From positions 186,001 through 250,000 of the forward strand of contig NZ_BDCJ01000013.1 of NCBI RefSeq assembly GCF_001613445.1: a DNA stretch of 64,000 bases, written 5' to 3'. Under the pieces are notes generated by a model. The model did not search any database, was not told the origin of the DNA, and saw only the letters and a list, made by a program, of their open reading frames with translations. The first letter of the stretch is position 1. Every line of letters starts with the position of its first letter. This DNA comes from Nocardia grenadensis NBRC 108939. Its GTDB lineage: Bacteria; Actinomycetota; Actinomycetes; Mycobacteriales; Mycobacteriaceae. Made by a program: the position numbers and the translations under genes. Positions 45,442-54,552 of the stretch are shown piece by piece.

Positions 45442-46170
45442 TCATGTGGGGTCGGTGCGGAGCAGTTCGAGAGCCGCGGCGGTAGCGGTGCCGGTTCCGG
45501 CCGAGTAGACAACGACCGTCTGATCCGCTTCCGGCGCCGACAGCACATCGCAGTCCAGCGTGAGGGTTCCCAGCTCCGAATGGACGACGGAAGCGGTGCG
45601 ACTACGCAGTCGTCCGGAGCGCCCGTTACGCCACAACTCGTCGAACCGTGCGCTGCCGGAGCGGAGTTCGTCGATCAGCCCGGCAAGACTGGGATCCTGT
45701 GGGTATCTGGCCTGCGCCGTACGCAGACAACCGACGCAGTCTGCGGCCCCGGTGTGATCTCCTGTCTCTACCGCTCGGTCCGGTCCGACCCCGAGAAAGC
45801 GCTGCCGGACAAGGTTTCGCTGCTCGGGGGGCTGTGCGGACCAGTCGCCGAGCAGCGCAGCCGCCGACGGGTTCCAGGCCAGCACATCGGATTTGGCGGA
45901 CAACACCAGCGCGGGCAGGCCACCCAGTCGGTCCAGCAGCCGGCTAACACTCGGCCGGACCGACATGAGAATGCGTCCGATCCCCGGCGGCTCGGACCCG
46001 GCGAGCCGGAAAATCAGATCACGGTCGGATTCGCTCAACCGCAGCGCCCGCGTCAAAGCGCCGAGCACCTGATCGGAAGGTTTGGAGCCGCGGCCCTGCT
46101 CGAACCGGACGATGTAATCGACGCTGAGCCCCGCCAGTTGCGCGACTTCCTCCCGCCGGAGCCCGGGCAC
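45442..46170 (-). CDS. XRE-type (MmyB-like) regulator lacking its usual N-terminus
   Basis: A 242-residue frame from a GTG at 46170. It begins at PGLRREEVAQLAGLSVDYIVRFEQGRG, in the middle of the usual helix-turn-helix domain, and then runs through a full ligand-binding domain to LELLRTDPT. Upstream in frame, FAAGSRRQ still looks like the family (GLPAGSRRQVPGLRREE), but no ATG, GTG or TTG precedes it. About 25-30 residues of the usual start are not found in any frame. It may be truncated, or use a rare start codon. Confidence 0.6.
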   Translation of the reverse strand: MPGLRREEVAQLAGLSVDYIVRFEQGRGSKPSDQVLGALTRALRLSESDRDLIFRLAGSEPPGIGRILMSVRPSVSRLLDRLGGLPALVLSAKSDVLAWNPSAAALLGDWSAQPPEQRNLVRQRFLGVGPDRAVETGDHTGAADCVGCLRTAQARYPQDPSLAGLIDELRSGSARFDELWRNGRSGRLRSRTASVVHSELGTLTLDCDVLSAPEADQTVVVYSAGTGTATAAALELLRTDPT

Positions 46171-46231
46171 TTGCCGGCGGGATCCCGCCGCGAAACCCCA
46201 GTTCGTATACCTCAGATCGGAGGACCACTCG

Positions 46232-46636
46232 ATGGAACGACCGGAATCGGACGGGACGACCGTACTGTCGATCGGCCTCGATCCCGGAGCCGTGGACTAC
46301 GGCCGCCATCCGCACATCGACGCGGCGGCCCTCACCGCACGGATAGCCGCGGGCGAGACGGCTCTGCGTGACGCCGGATTCGACCTCGTGTCCTGACGGG
46401 TACCCGCGGATCCGGACGCGGCCGAGGCGAAATTACGCGAATGCGCGGCGGGCCGCTCGTTCGGGGTGGCGATGATCGGCGCGGGCGTACGCATGGCGAC
46501 CGAGCACACGCTACTGTTCGAACGCTTGGTGAACGTCATCGTCGAGCTCGTGCCCGGCATACGGTTGTGCTTCAACACCTCCCCGGAAACCACCATCGAC
46601 GCTTTGCGCCGCTGGGTGGCGCCCGTCGTCCACTGA
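46232..46636 (+). pseudogene. Hypothetical gene interrupted by an in-frame TGA
   Basis: From the ATG at 46232 (AGGA site upstream) the frame reads MERPESDGTTVLSIGLDPG... to a TGA at 46394-46396. It then continues without break for 80 codons (RVPADPDAAEAKLRE ... MIGAGVRMATEHTLLFERLVN ... FNTSPETTIDALRRW) to a stop at 46634. Both halves look like one conserved small alpha/beta protein. A TGG-to-TGA mutation at codon 55 is the simplest explanation. It sits divergent from a regulator that also appears damaged. Confidence 0.6.
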
Positions 46637-46760
46637 GCAGCACCGCAACGGGACCACGGCGGCGGCCGGCAGCCGAATATCGGTACCCACAGAGCGGCCG
46701 CGCGACCGACGCGCCCCGGACAACCGACCCCGAACCGGTTGCGGCGGCTAAGGTCGGACC

Positions 46761-47723
46761 ATGGCTGGCGGCGCGGGCGCGGCGGTGGAATTGACGGTCG
46801 GAGAACGCGAGGTGCGTATCTCCAACCCCGACCGGGTCTACTTCCCGGAGTCCGGCGTGACCAAACTCGATCTGGTGCAGTACTACCTGAGCGTGGGCGA
46901 CGGGATCGTCAACGCGCTGCGGGATCGGCCCTGCATGCTGCACCGCTTTCCGAAGGGATTGACCGGCGGGAAAGTGCACCAGAAACGGCTGCCCGCGGGC
47001 GCACCGGACTGGGTATCGACCGTGCGGGTGTACTTCCCGCGCTACGGCCGGCACGCCGATGAACTCTGTGTCGGCGAACTGGCGGAGGTCGTGTGGGCGG
47101 TGCAGATGTCCACGGTCGAGTTCCATCCGTGGAATTCGCGCCGGGCCGATACCGAGAGTCCGGACGAATGGCGGATCGACCTCGACCCCATGCCGGACTG
47201 TCCCTGGTCACGGGTGCAGCGGGTGGCCGGGGTGGTCCGCGAGGTGCTCGACGAGATCGGCGCGGTCGGCTGGCCGAAGACCTCGGGCGGCAAGGGATTG
47301 CACGTCTATGTGCGGATCGCGCCGGAGCACGGATTCCAGCAGGTGCGCCGCGCCGCCCTGGCCTTCGCCGAAGAGGTCCGTCGCCGGGCTCCCGACGATG
47401 TGACGACGACCTGGTGGCGGCGCGACCGCGATCCGGGCCGGCTGTTCATCGACTACAACCAGAACGCGCGCGATCACACGATCGCCGCCGCGTATTCGGT
47501 GCGCGGCAACCCCGCCGCCACGGTCTCCACCCCGGTGAGCTGGGCGGAGATCGACGATATCCACCCCCGTGATTTCACCGTCGCCACCGTGCCCGCCCGG
47601 TACCGCCGCCTCGGCGATCTGCACGCGGGCATCGACGACGCAGTGTTCGATCTGCGGCAGCTCATCGAATGGGCCGACCGCGACGAGGTGGAGCTCGACG
47701 AGGAGCCGGTACCGGAATCCTGA
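46761..47723 (+). CDS. LigD-type DNA primase/polymerase domain protein
   Basis: A 320-residue stand-alone polymerase domain of the LigD/PolDom (archaeo-eukaryotic primase) family. The catalytic acids lie in RIDLDPMP (residues 140-142), followed by TSGGKGLHVYVR and FIDYNQNARDHT. Such proteins work with Ku and ligases in end joining or repair synthesis. No ligase, nuclease or Ku gene is adjacent. Confidence 0.85.
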   Translation: MAGGAGAAVELTVGEREVRISNPDRVYFPESGVTKLDLVQYYLSVGDGIVNALRDRPCMLHRFPKGLTGGKVHQKRLPAGAPDWVSTVRVYFPRYGRHADELCVGELAEVVWAVQMSTVEFHPWNSRRADTESPDEWRIDLDPMPDCPWSRVQRVAGVVREVLDEIGAVGWPKTSGGKGLHVYVRIAPEHGFQQVRRAALAFAEEVRRRAPDDVTTTWWRRDRDPGRLFIDYNQNARDHTIAAAYSVRGNPAATVSTPVSWAEIDDIHPRDFTVATVPARYRRLGDLHAGIDDAVFDLRQLIEWADRDEVELDEEPVPES

Positions 47724-47758
47724 CCGGTCCCGGCCCCGCGCCGGTCACCGCCGCAGGA

Positions 47759-48511
47759 TCATTTCCAGGGTTCCAGCAGTCGTTTCGCCTCCACCGCGAG
47801 CGCGGCCTGCAGGAACGGCCCGAAGCTCACGCGTGCCGCCCCGGCCTTCGCGAAATAGGCCTTGTCCGCCTGCTCCGGCACGGTGACCGCGTTGACGGGC
47901 AACGGCAATTCGGCACACAGCCGGGCCAGCACCTCCGGCCCGTAGCGGCCGACCGGATACAGCACATCGGCCCCGGCCGCGGCCGCCAGCCGCAGCCGTT
48001 CGATCGCCGGGCCGACGAGTTCGGCCGGATCGCCGGATGGCGCGAGCAGCAGATCGGTGCGGGCGTTCACGACGACGTGCACACCGCTGTCGTCGGCCGC
48101 CTGCCGCAACCGGCCCACGAGATCGGCGTGCTCCTGCGGTTCGCGCAGCCGCCCGCCCTCCTTGTGTACGGTGTCCTCGAGGTTGAAGCCGACCGCGCCG
48201 GCCCGCAACAACCCATCGATGAGCGCCGCCGGCTCGACACCGTATCCGGATTCGAGATCGACCGAGACCGGTACGTCCACCGCGGAGGTGATCTCCCGGA
48301 CGCGGCCCAGCACATCGGTGAAGGCCATACCCTCGTGATCGGATTTACCGAGCGAATCGGCGAGCGGATGGCTGCCGACCGTGAGCGCCGGAAAGCCGGC
48401 CTGCTGGACGAGATCCGCCGACCAGGCGTCCCACACCGTGGGCAGGATCACCGGGTCTCCGGGGCGATGGAGTGCGAGGAATGCGTCGGCCTTCTCGGGC
48501 AATGTGGTCAC
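47759..48511 (-). CDS. Isocitrate lyase/phosphoenolpyruvate mutase family protein
   Basis: This 250-residue TIM-barrel protein shows LPTVWDAWSADLVQQAGFPALTVGS, the metal-site acids in VSVDLESGYG, and GFNLEDT. This is the pattern of the ICL/PEP-mutase superfamily branch often annotated as oxaloacetate decarboxylase or carboxyphosphonoenolpyruvate mutase-like. The substrate is unknown. The GTG at 48511 was chosen because upstream sequence is arginine-rich noncoding. Confidence 0.8.
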   Translation of the reverse strand: MTTLPEKADAFLALHRPGDPVILPTVWDAWSADLVQQAGFPALTVGSHPLADSLGKSDHEGMAFTDVLGRVREITSAVDVPVSVDLESGYGVEPAALIDGLLRAGAVGFNLEDTVHKEGGRLREPQEHADLVGRLRQAADDSGVHVVVNARTDLLLAPSGDPAELVGPAIERLRLAAAAGADVLYPVGRYGPEVLARLCAELPLPVNAVTVPEQADKAYFAKAGAARVSFGPFLQAALAVEAKRLLEPWK

Positions 48512-48603
48512 CGCATCGATCCTGCCGTACCCGTACCCGGATACGCATCCGCTGTCGCGTGTCGCCGGTCCGGGCGCGGCCGGCGACGGCAGGATGGACC
48601 GGT

Positions 48604-49398
48604 GTGAACGCGCATATCCGGCCGGCCGGCCGCGCCCCCGCGGCCGATTTCGCCGCCCGAGCCTGCCATCTCGCGATCGCCCTGGTGATCGCGGCCGCAT
48701 TGGTCACCCAACTGACACTGCTGTTCACCGGCGGCCCGGACACGAACTCGGGACGCGCGGAACCGGACGCCGGTATCGGAACAGGACTCGTCCGACTATT
48801 CAGCTATTTCACCATCCAGAGCAACCTGTTCCTGCTGGTCGCCTCGGCGGGACTGGCTCTGAATCCCGTACGGGACGGGCGCCTCTGGCGGGTGTTACGG
48901 CTGGACTCCCTGCTCGGGGTCGTGATCACCGGCCTCGTCTTCGTCCTCGTGCTGGCGGACGAGGTACATCTCACCGGCGCGGCGTGGTGGGCGAATCTCG
49001 GCTTCCACTACCTCGCCCCCTGGGCCGGTCTGGCCGCCTGGCTGGTGTTCGGGCCCCGGCCCCGGATCGACCGGCGCACCATCGCCGCCGCGTTGGCCTG
49101 GCCGGTCGTCTGGATCGGCTACACCTTCGCTCACGGCGCGGTGACGGACTGGTACCCGTATCCGTTCCTCGACGTCGTCCGGCAGGGATACCCGATGGCG
49201 ATGATCAACACACTGCTGGTGGTCGTCCTGGCGATGGTCCTGATCGGCCTGTTCGCACTGCTCGACCGGGTGCCCACCGTCCGGGGGCGAACCCGGCCGG
49301 CCCCGGTCCCGGACGCGCCGGTCAGGCCGGAGTCGCCAGGGCGAACGGGAGAACCGCCGGGGCGCCCGCCCGGCGTAGCGCCCACGCCGCGACGGTGA
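48604..49398 (+). CDS. Pr6Pr-like six-span membrane protein
   Basis: This 264-residue protein has six hydrophobic spans. It carries the family features FSYFTIQSNLFLLVAS (near residue 62), FHYLAPWAGLAAWL, and WYPYPFLDVVRQGYPMAMIN. The role is unknown. The proline-rich tail overlaps the 3' end of the convergent recQ-like gene by 77 bp. The GTG start has an AGGA site. Confidence 0.7.
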   Translation: MNAHIRPAGRAPAADFAARACHLAIALVIAAALVTQLTLLFTGGPDTNSGRAEPDAGIGTGLVRLFSYFTIQSNLFLLVASAGLALNPVRDGRLWRVLRLDSLLGVVITGLVFVLVLADEVHLTGAAWWANLGFHYLAPWAGLAAWLVFGPRPRIDRRTIAAALAWPVVWIGYTFAHGAVTDWYPYPFLDVVRQGYPMAMINTLLVVVLAMVLIGLFALLDRVPTVRGRTRPAPVPDAPVRPESPGRTGEPPGRPPGVAPTPRR

Positions 49399-51460
49399 AG
49401 GTCCAGCCGGTGTCGGTGAGGGTGTCCACCAGCAGGATCGGACCGTCCGCCGCGCCGAGGTCGGGGACCTCCCACCCGTCGTACAGTGCGGCGACCCGGT
49501 GGGCCGAGTTGACGGCGGATACCGGTGGCCGGTCCGGACGAATGCGCAGGGTGCCCAGGTTGCGCAGCCGGCCGATCCCGGCGAGGCGTTCGGCCAGCGA
49601 CCCGGTGAGGACCGGATGCGTCTCGGATTCCAGGGCCAGGACCGCGGTGGGCCGAACGGCCCACTCCCATTCGCGCAGCACCGGAATGCACGCGTCGACC
49701 ACCTCGTCGGGCACCGGACCGTCGGGACCGTCCAGGATCGGGCGCAGTCGCCGGCCCCAGCCCAGCGAGTTGAGCCGGCCCAGCACCCGGCCGGTCTCGG
49801 CACCCTCGGCGATCTTGCCGGACAGCGGCACACCCAGTTTCGCCATCCCGGTCGGCCACTGTTTACGCGGCGCGAGATCGATACCGGGCCGGTCGAGCCG
49901 GGCCCGGGTGGCGGCCACCGCCGCGGTATCGACGGTGGTCTCGCGATACTCGCCGGTGCAGTTGTCGCAGCGGCCACAGGCGCCCGTACCCGGCGCGGCG
50001 GCCAGCAGCGCCGGATCGTCGAGCTGGCGGCGCAGGAATTCCATCCGGCAACCGGTGGTTCGCTGGTAGTCGAGCATGGCCTGCTGTTCGGCCGTGCGGG
50101 CGGCATCGAGTCGCTCGTACCGGTCGGCGTCGTAGGTCCACGACTCGCCGGTGCCGAGCCAGCCGCCACGCACCCGGCGGACCGCCCCGTCCACATCGAG
50201 CACCTTCAGCACCATGTCGAGCCGGGAGCGGTTCAGTTCGACGAGAGGTTCCAGGGCGGCGGTGGACTGTGGACGCTCCAGGTCCAGCGCTTCGAGGACC
50301 GACCGGACCACATGTTCGCGGGGGAAGGCGACCGAGGCGAAGTAGCTCCAGATGCGGGTGTCTTCGGGACCGGGCAGCAGCACCACCTCGGCTTGTTCGG
50401 TCGCGCGTCCGGCACGGCCGACCTGCTGGTAGTAGGAGATCGGCGAGGACGGCGCACCCACGTGGACCACGAAACCCAGATCGGGCTTGTCGAAACCCAT
50501 ACCCAGCGCGGACGTGGCGATGAGAGCCTTGACCTCGTTGTTCAACAGCGCGGCCTCGAGCGCTTCCCGTTCGGTCGGGTCCGTCTGGCCGGTGTAGGCG
50601 GCGACCTTGTGGCCGTGCGAGTTCAGCACATCGGCGAGGTCGTGGGCGCCGGCGACGGTCAGGGTGTACACGATCCCGGAACCCGGCAGCCGGTCCAGCT
50701 GATCGCCGAGCCAGGTGGTGCGTTCCACCGCGTCGTCGAACCGGACCACCGACAGGTGCAGCGACTCACGGTCGAGATCCCCGCGCAGGACCAGGGTGTC
50801 GGTGCCGATCTGCCCGGCCACATCGGTCACCACCCGGTCGTTGGCCGTGGCGGTGGTGGCCAGAACCGGTACGTCGGCGCCGAGGTCGGCGATCAGTGTG
50901 CGGATGCGGCGGTAGTCCGGACGGAAATCGTGGCCCCAGTCGGACACGCAGTGCGCTTCGTCGATGACCACCAGCCCCGCGTCGGCGGCCAGCCGGGGCA
51001 GCACCTGATCCCGGAAATCGGGGTTGTTCAGTCGTTCGGGGCTGACCAGCAGCACATCCACCGAACCGGTCGCCACCTGCTGGTGGATCTCATCCCATTC
51101 GGTGACATTGCCGGAGTTGATGGTGGCCGCGACCACTCCGGCCCGCTGGGCCGAAGCGACCTGGTTGCGCATCAGGGCCAACAGGGGCGAGACGATGACG
51201 GTGGGCCCGCGCCCCTGCGCGCGCAGCAGTTTCGCCGCGATGAAGTAGACCGCCGATTTACCCCAGCCGGTGCGCTGCACCACCAGGGCCCGGCGTTTAC
51301 CGACCACGAGCGCTTCGATCGCGGTCCACTGGTCCTCCCGCAAGCGGGCGCCCGGCCCGGCGAGCTCCCGTAGCAGTGCCTCCGCGTGCTCCCGTAGTTC
51401 GCCGGCGACTTCGCCGGCCCCGCCCATGGTGCTGCCCGGTGCTGTCGACATGGCGCCCAT
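49322..51460 (-). CDS. recQ: RecQ-family DNA helicase with C-terminal phosphoribosyltransferase-like domain
   Basis: This 712-residue helicase has Walker A RTGWGKSAVYF (near residue 66), the box DEAHCVSDWGHDFRPDY, a motif VI YYQQVGRAGR, and a Zn site (CRMEFLRR...CGRCDNC). It lacks an obvious HRDC domain. The last 200 residues instead resemble a phosphoribosyltransferase fold ending GPILLVDTLTDTGWTF, close to the PRPP-binding loop. It would unwind DNA at forks or recombination intermediates. ATG 51460 was chosen; 51451 is also possible. Confidence 0.88.
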   Translation of the reverse strand: MGAMSTAPGSTMGGAGEVAGELREHAEALLRELAGPGARLREDQWTAIEALVVGKRRALVVQRTGWGKSAVYFIAAKLLRAQGRGPTVIVSPLLALMRNQVASAQRAGVVAATINSGNVTEWDEIHQQVATGSVDVLLVSPERLNNPDFRDQVLPRLAADAGLVVIDEAHCVSDWGHDFRPDYRRIRTLIADLGADVPVLATTATANDRVVTDVAGQIGTDTLVLRGDLDRESLHLSVVRFDDAVERTTWLGDQLDRLPGSGIVYTLTVAGAHDLADVLNSHGHKVAAYTGQTDPTEREALEAALLNNEVKALIATSALGMGFDKPDLGFVVHVGAPSSPISYYQQVGRAGRATEQAEVVLLPGPEDTRIWSYFASVAFPREHVVRSVLEALDLERPQSTAALEPLVELNRSRLDMVLKVLDVDGAVRRVRGGWLGTGESWTYDADRYERLDAARTAEQQAMLDYQRTTGCRMEFLRRQLDDPALLAAAPGTGACGRCDNCTGEYRETTVDTAAVAATRARLDRPGIDLAPRKQWPTGMAKLGVPLSGKIAEGAETGRVLGRLNSLGWGRRLRPILDGPDGPVPDEVVDACIPVLREWEWAVRPTAVLALESETHPVLTGSLAERLAGIGRLRNLGTLRIRPDRPPVSAVNSAHRVAALYDGWEVPDLGAADGPILLVDTLTDTGWTFTVAAWALRRAGAPAVLPFALATPA

Positions 51461-51662
51461 ACTGCCGCAGGCCACCGACAGCAGTCGGTCCGCCCGCTCC
51501 CTGGTTCTCCCGACAGCTGCCGGGATCACTCCTGGTCACCCCGGTGACAGGCCACGACGCGATCCCGGAAACCGGCGGGTGGCGCCGTTCGCGTCACCGG
51601 GCACGGCGGCCGCGGGACGGTTCCGGTAGCCCGGTCACGACGCCGATACGGGTCTGTGCGGA

Positions 51663-53522
51663 TCAGCCCAGAAGTTCGTCGACGTAGCACCACCGCCACG
51701 CCTCGCCGGGCTCCACACTGCGCATGACCGGATGATCGGTCGATGTGTAGTGCCGGGCCGCGTGGTTCCCCGGCGAGGAATCGCAGCAGCCGATATTCCC
51801 GCAAGTCAGGCACATGCGCAGGTGTACCCACGTCAAACCCTCCGCCACACACTGCGCGCACACATCCGGCCTGTCGGAATCGCACACCAGCGGGGCCGCC
51901 CGCAGATGCGCGCAGTCCTCGGCCGCGCCGCCGGGAACCGCCAGCGGCTCCTGCCGCTCCTCCTCGTCGCCCTCGTCGAACCGGTCGATCATGGACTCCT
52001 CGAGGTCCAGCCGGGCCAGTACGTGCTGCAGGATCTCGTAGTCCACCCCACCCGAGTCGCGGACCCGCAGCACCGTCTCCCGTTCGGCCCGCAACATCTC
52101 CAACCGCAACCGGCGATATTCGGCGGTGGGGGTCGCCAGCTCGGATTCCGGCCGGCCCAGCCGCTCCCAGGCGGCGTTGGTCCGCCAGGTGACCCGGTCA
52201 CGTAGGGAGTGCACGACCTCCTCCGGAGTGTCCGGACCGACCGCCGCGTCCAGCGTGGCGAGGCCCGCGTTGGAGGCCTGGGTCAGCAGATTCGCCTTCT
52301 GCAACGCGTCCTCGGCCCGGCTCGGCCCACGCAGCCGCAACCTGCGGACCAGCCACGACAGCGAGGTGCCCTGGAGCAGCAAAGTGCCCGCGACGACGAC
52401 CAGGGCCAGCAGTTTCAGTACCGGCAGCTGCGGAGTGTCCGCGGGTAGCAGCAGCACGGCGGCCAGGGTCACCACCCCGCGCATCCCGGCCCAGGAGACC
52501 ACGGTCGAATGGGCCGCGGGCGCCGGCGACCGCCCGAATACCGGTTGGAACAGGGCATAGCCGAAGATCCAGACCGGCCGCGCCAGGATCACCGCCAGCA
52601 GGACCGCGATCGCCGTGACGATCAGGGTGCGGTGATTCAGCCCGCTCGCCCACGCATCCCGGACGATCGTGTTCACCTGCAGCCCGATGATGAGGAATAC
52701 CGCGCTCTCCAGGATGAACTGCACGGTGCCCCAGTTGATGCGTTCGGCGGTACGCGAGGCCGCGCTCTGCCACACCGGCGCCCCGTGCCCGAGGATCATC
52801 CCGCAGGTGACCACGGCGATCACCCCGGAGGCATGGATCTCCTCGGCCGGCAGATAGGCCAGGAACGGCGCGAGGAAGGACAGGGTGGTGTCCAGGACGG
52901 GGTCGGTGATCCGCCGCCGCAACAGTGCGAGCGCGTAGGCGACCGCGATCCCCACCACCGCGCCGCCACCGGCGGCGAGCAGGAAATCGCCCCCGGCATT
53001 CCATACCGATACCGCTCCCGCCGACGCCGCGATCGCGGTCCGCAACGCCACCAGCGCGGTCGCGTCGTTGAACAGCGACTCGGCTTCGAGGATGGAGACG
53101 ATCCGCCGCGGCATCCCGATCCGCCGCGCCACCGCGGTCGCGGCCACGGCATCCGGCGGCGCCACCACCGCGCCCAGCGCCACGGCCACAGCGAACGGCA
53201 CCGGCAGCAGCCACCAGACCACCGCGGCCACCGCGAACGTACTGAACAGGACCAGCCCCACCGACAGCAGCGCGATCGCGCCGATATTGGCCCGGAAATC
53301 CACCAGCGAGGTGCGGATCGCCGCGGTGTACAGCAACGGCGGCAGCAAGCCGAGCAGCACGACCTCCGGTTCCAGATGAACCTCGGGGACGAACGGCAGA
53401 TATGACGCGGCGACCCCGGCCAAGGTCAGGGCGAGCGGCTCGGAGATACCGGCCCGGCGCGCCAGCGCCGCCACGGCCGCCGCCGAGGCCACCAGGACAA
53501 CCAGGCCGATCGCGATGTGCAT
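51663..53522 (-). CDS. CPA1 Na+/H+ antiporter fused to a C-terminal UBP-type zinc finger
   Basis: This 619-residue protein starts with about 12 hydrophobic spans of the NhaP/CPA1 type: PPDAVAATAVARRIG, ESLFNDATALV with transport acids, and SWAGMRGVVTLA. After a helical linker, residues 530-619 form a UBP zinc finger: CAHL, CAQC, CLTCGNIGCC, and H residues in NHAARHYTSTDHPV. In eukaryotes this finger reads a free C-terminal Gly-Gly of ubiquitin. Here it is cytoplasmic and probably regulatory. Confidence 0.87.
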   Translation of the reverse strand: MHIAIGLVVLVASAAAVAALARRAGISEPLALTLAGVAASYLPFVPEVHLEPEVVLLGLLPPLLYTAAIRTSLVDFRANIGAIALLSVGLVLFSTFAVAAVVWWLLPVPFAVAVALGAVVAPPDAVAATAVARRIGMPRRIVSILEAESLFNDATALVALRTAIAASAGAVSVWNAGGDFLLAAGGGAVVGIAVAYALALLRRRITDPVLDTTLSFLAPFLAYLPAEEIHASGVIAVVTCGMILGHGAPVWQSAASRTAERINWGTVQFILESAVFLIIGLQVNTIVRDAWASGLNHRTLIVTAIAVLLAVILARPVWIFGYALFQPVFGRSPAPAAHSTVVSWAGMRGVVTLAAVLLLPADTPQLPVLKLLALVVVAGTLLLQGTSLSWLVRRLRLRGPSRAEDALQKANLLTQASNAGLATLDAAVGPDTPEEVVHSLRDRVTWRTNAAWERLGRPESELATPTAEYRRLRLEMLRAERETVLRVRDSGGVDYEILQHVLARLDLEESMIDRFDEGDEEERQEPLAVPGGAAEDCAHLRAAPLVCDSDRPDVCAQCVAEGLTWVHLRMCLTCGNIGCCDSSPGNHAARHYTSTDHPVMRSVEPGEAWRWCYVDELLG

Positions 53523-53582
53523 TCGCGAATTCTCGCAGGTGGCCGCTTACCGCTGACACGCTCGTCGGCGCGCGCCGGGGGA

Positions 53583-54542
53583 TCAGCGCGCGCCGGTCCG
53601 CCAGTCGGCCGCGGTCACCGGGCGCAGGGTCCGTGGCCCGGTACCGGCCCGCATCGGCAGCACCTCGGCACCCAGGACGATCGCCGACCACGGGTCGATA
53701 TCCAGTCCGGACCCCAGAGCCCGGGTCAGCAGCGCGGCGCAGGCGTCGGGGGATCCGGCGTCGAAATCCGCCGGCGCGGCAGCGCCCACCCGATCGAGAT
53801 CACGCAGGATGCGATCGAGCGCGACGGTCGTGTCGAAGGAACGGCACGGTGTTCGGGCGTAGAGGGCGTCGGCGAGGGTCCGGGCGGTCTCGGCGCTGTC
53901 GGCGCCGGTGTAGGCCCGGGAGATCACCTCGGCCCGGCGGGTCTCGGGGAAGAAGACGGCCAGTTCCCGCACCACATCGGCGGGGTCTTCCGGAGTGTGC
54001 ACGGGATCGAGCATCGTGCCGCGCTGTCCGAGCAGATAGTGCAGCTGTCCCGGGCGCCGCAGCGTCGGATCGTCGGGACCGGCGCCTTCGGCCAGCCGCA
54101 CCGGGGCCGGGAACTCCCCGTCGGGTCCGGTGACGACCAACAGCAGCGCTTCGGATATCCCGGCCAGCAGATCGGTGAGCCGGCGCCGCTCCGGCGAAGC
54201 GGTATTCCAGCTGTAGCGCCACAGGGCGCGCACCAGATGCCGGTTCAACGGCACGGCGGCCGCGTCGACCACCCGGAAGCCGTTACCGGACAGCCATTTC
54301 AACGTGGGCTCCACCGCCCGGGAGACGATGGCGCCGGGCGTCAGCAGCAGCAGCGAATGGCGGGACGCGAACGCGGCGGGGTCTATCCGCAGCCCCCGCA
54401 GCTGATCTACGCATTCGAGCACATAGGTATCGCTGCGGTAGGCGCCGGCCTTGTCCTCGGCCGGGGTGAGCGCCGCCAGCAGCGCCGCCAGCGGGTCCGG
54501 TGGTGGCGGCGCGGCAGGTCGCGCGGTCTGCGGATCGGTCAT
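53583..54542 (-). CDS. Nucleoside-diphosphate-kinase-like protein, degenerate active site
   Basis: This 319-residue protein carries an NDK-like core from about residue 62 to 205. LLLLTPGAIVSRAVEPTL corresponds to the family's KPDAV strand, and LDPVHTPEDPADVVRELAVFF to the NxxHGSDSPExAxxEIxxFF stretch. The His (residue 182) is kept, but the KPD lysine is Thr68 and the Asn before the His is not conserved. The last 115 residues are unassigned. Start: ATG 54542 with an AGGTGG site inside the upstream gene's end. It is co-transcribed with the PEP-utilising-like gene. Confidence 0.6.
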   Translation of the reverse strand: MTDPQTARPAAPPPPDPLAALLAALTPAEDKAGAYRSDTYVLECVDQLRGLRIDPAAFASRHSLLLLTPGAIVSRAVEPTLKWLSGNGFRVVDAAAVPLNRHLVRALWRYSWNTASPERRRLTDLLAGISEALLLVVTGPDGEFPAPVRLAEGAGPDDPTLRRPGQLHYLLGQRGTMLDPVHTPEDPADVVRELAVFFPETRRAEVISRAYTGADSAETARTLADALYARTPCRSFDTTVALDRILRDLDRVGAAAPADFDAGSPDACAALLTRALGSGLDIDPWSAIVLGAEVLPMRAGTGPRTLRPVTAADWRTGAR

Positions 54543-54552
54543 CTGTTCCACC

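Noticed and set aside
46394..46421. Selenocysteine insertion at the in-frame TGA, with a small hairpin 8 nt downstream
   Set aside because: The hairpin (5-bp stem) does not resemble a bacterial SECIS, there is no selenoprotein family match, and a TGG-to-TGA mutation explains the data more simply.
49322..49398. A 77-bp convergent overlap between the Pr6Pr-like and RecQ genes as a frameshift signal
   Set aside because: Both C-termini read normally (a Pro-rich tail and a phosphoribosyltransferase-like end); a plain overlap is sufficient.
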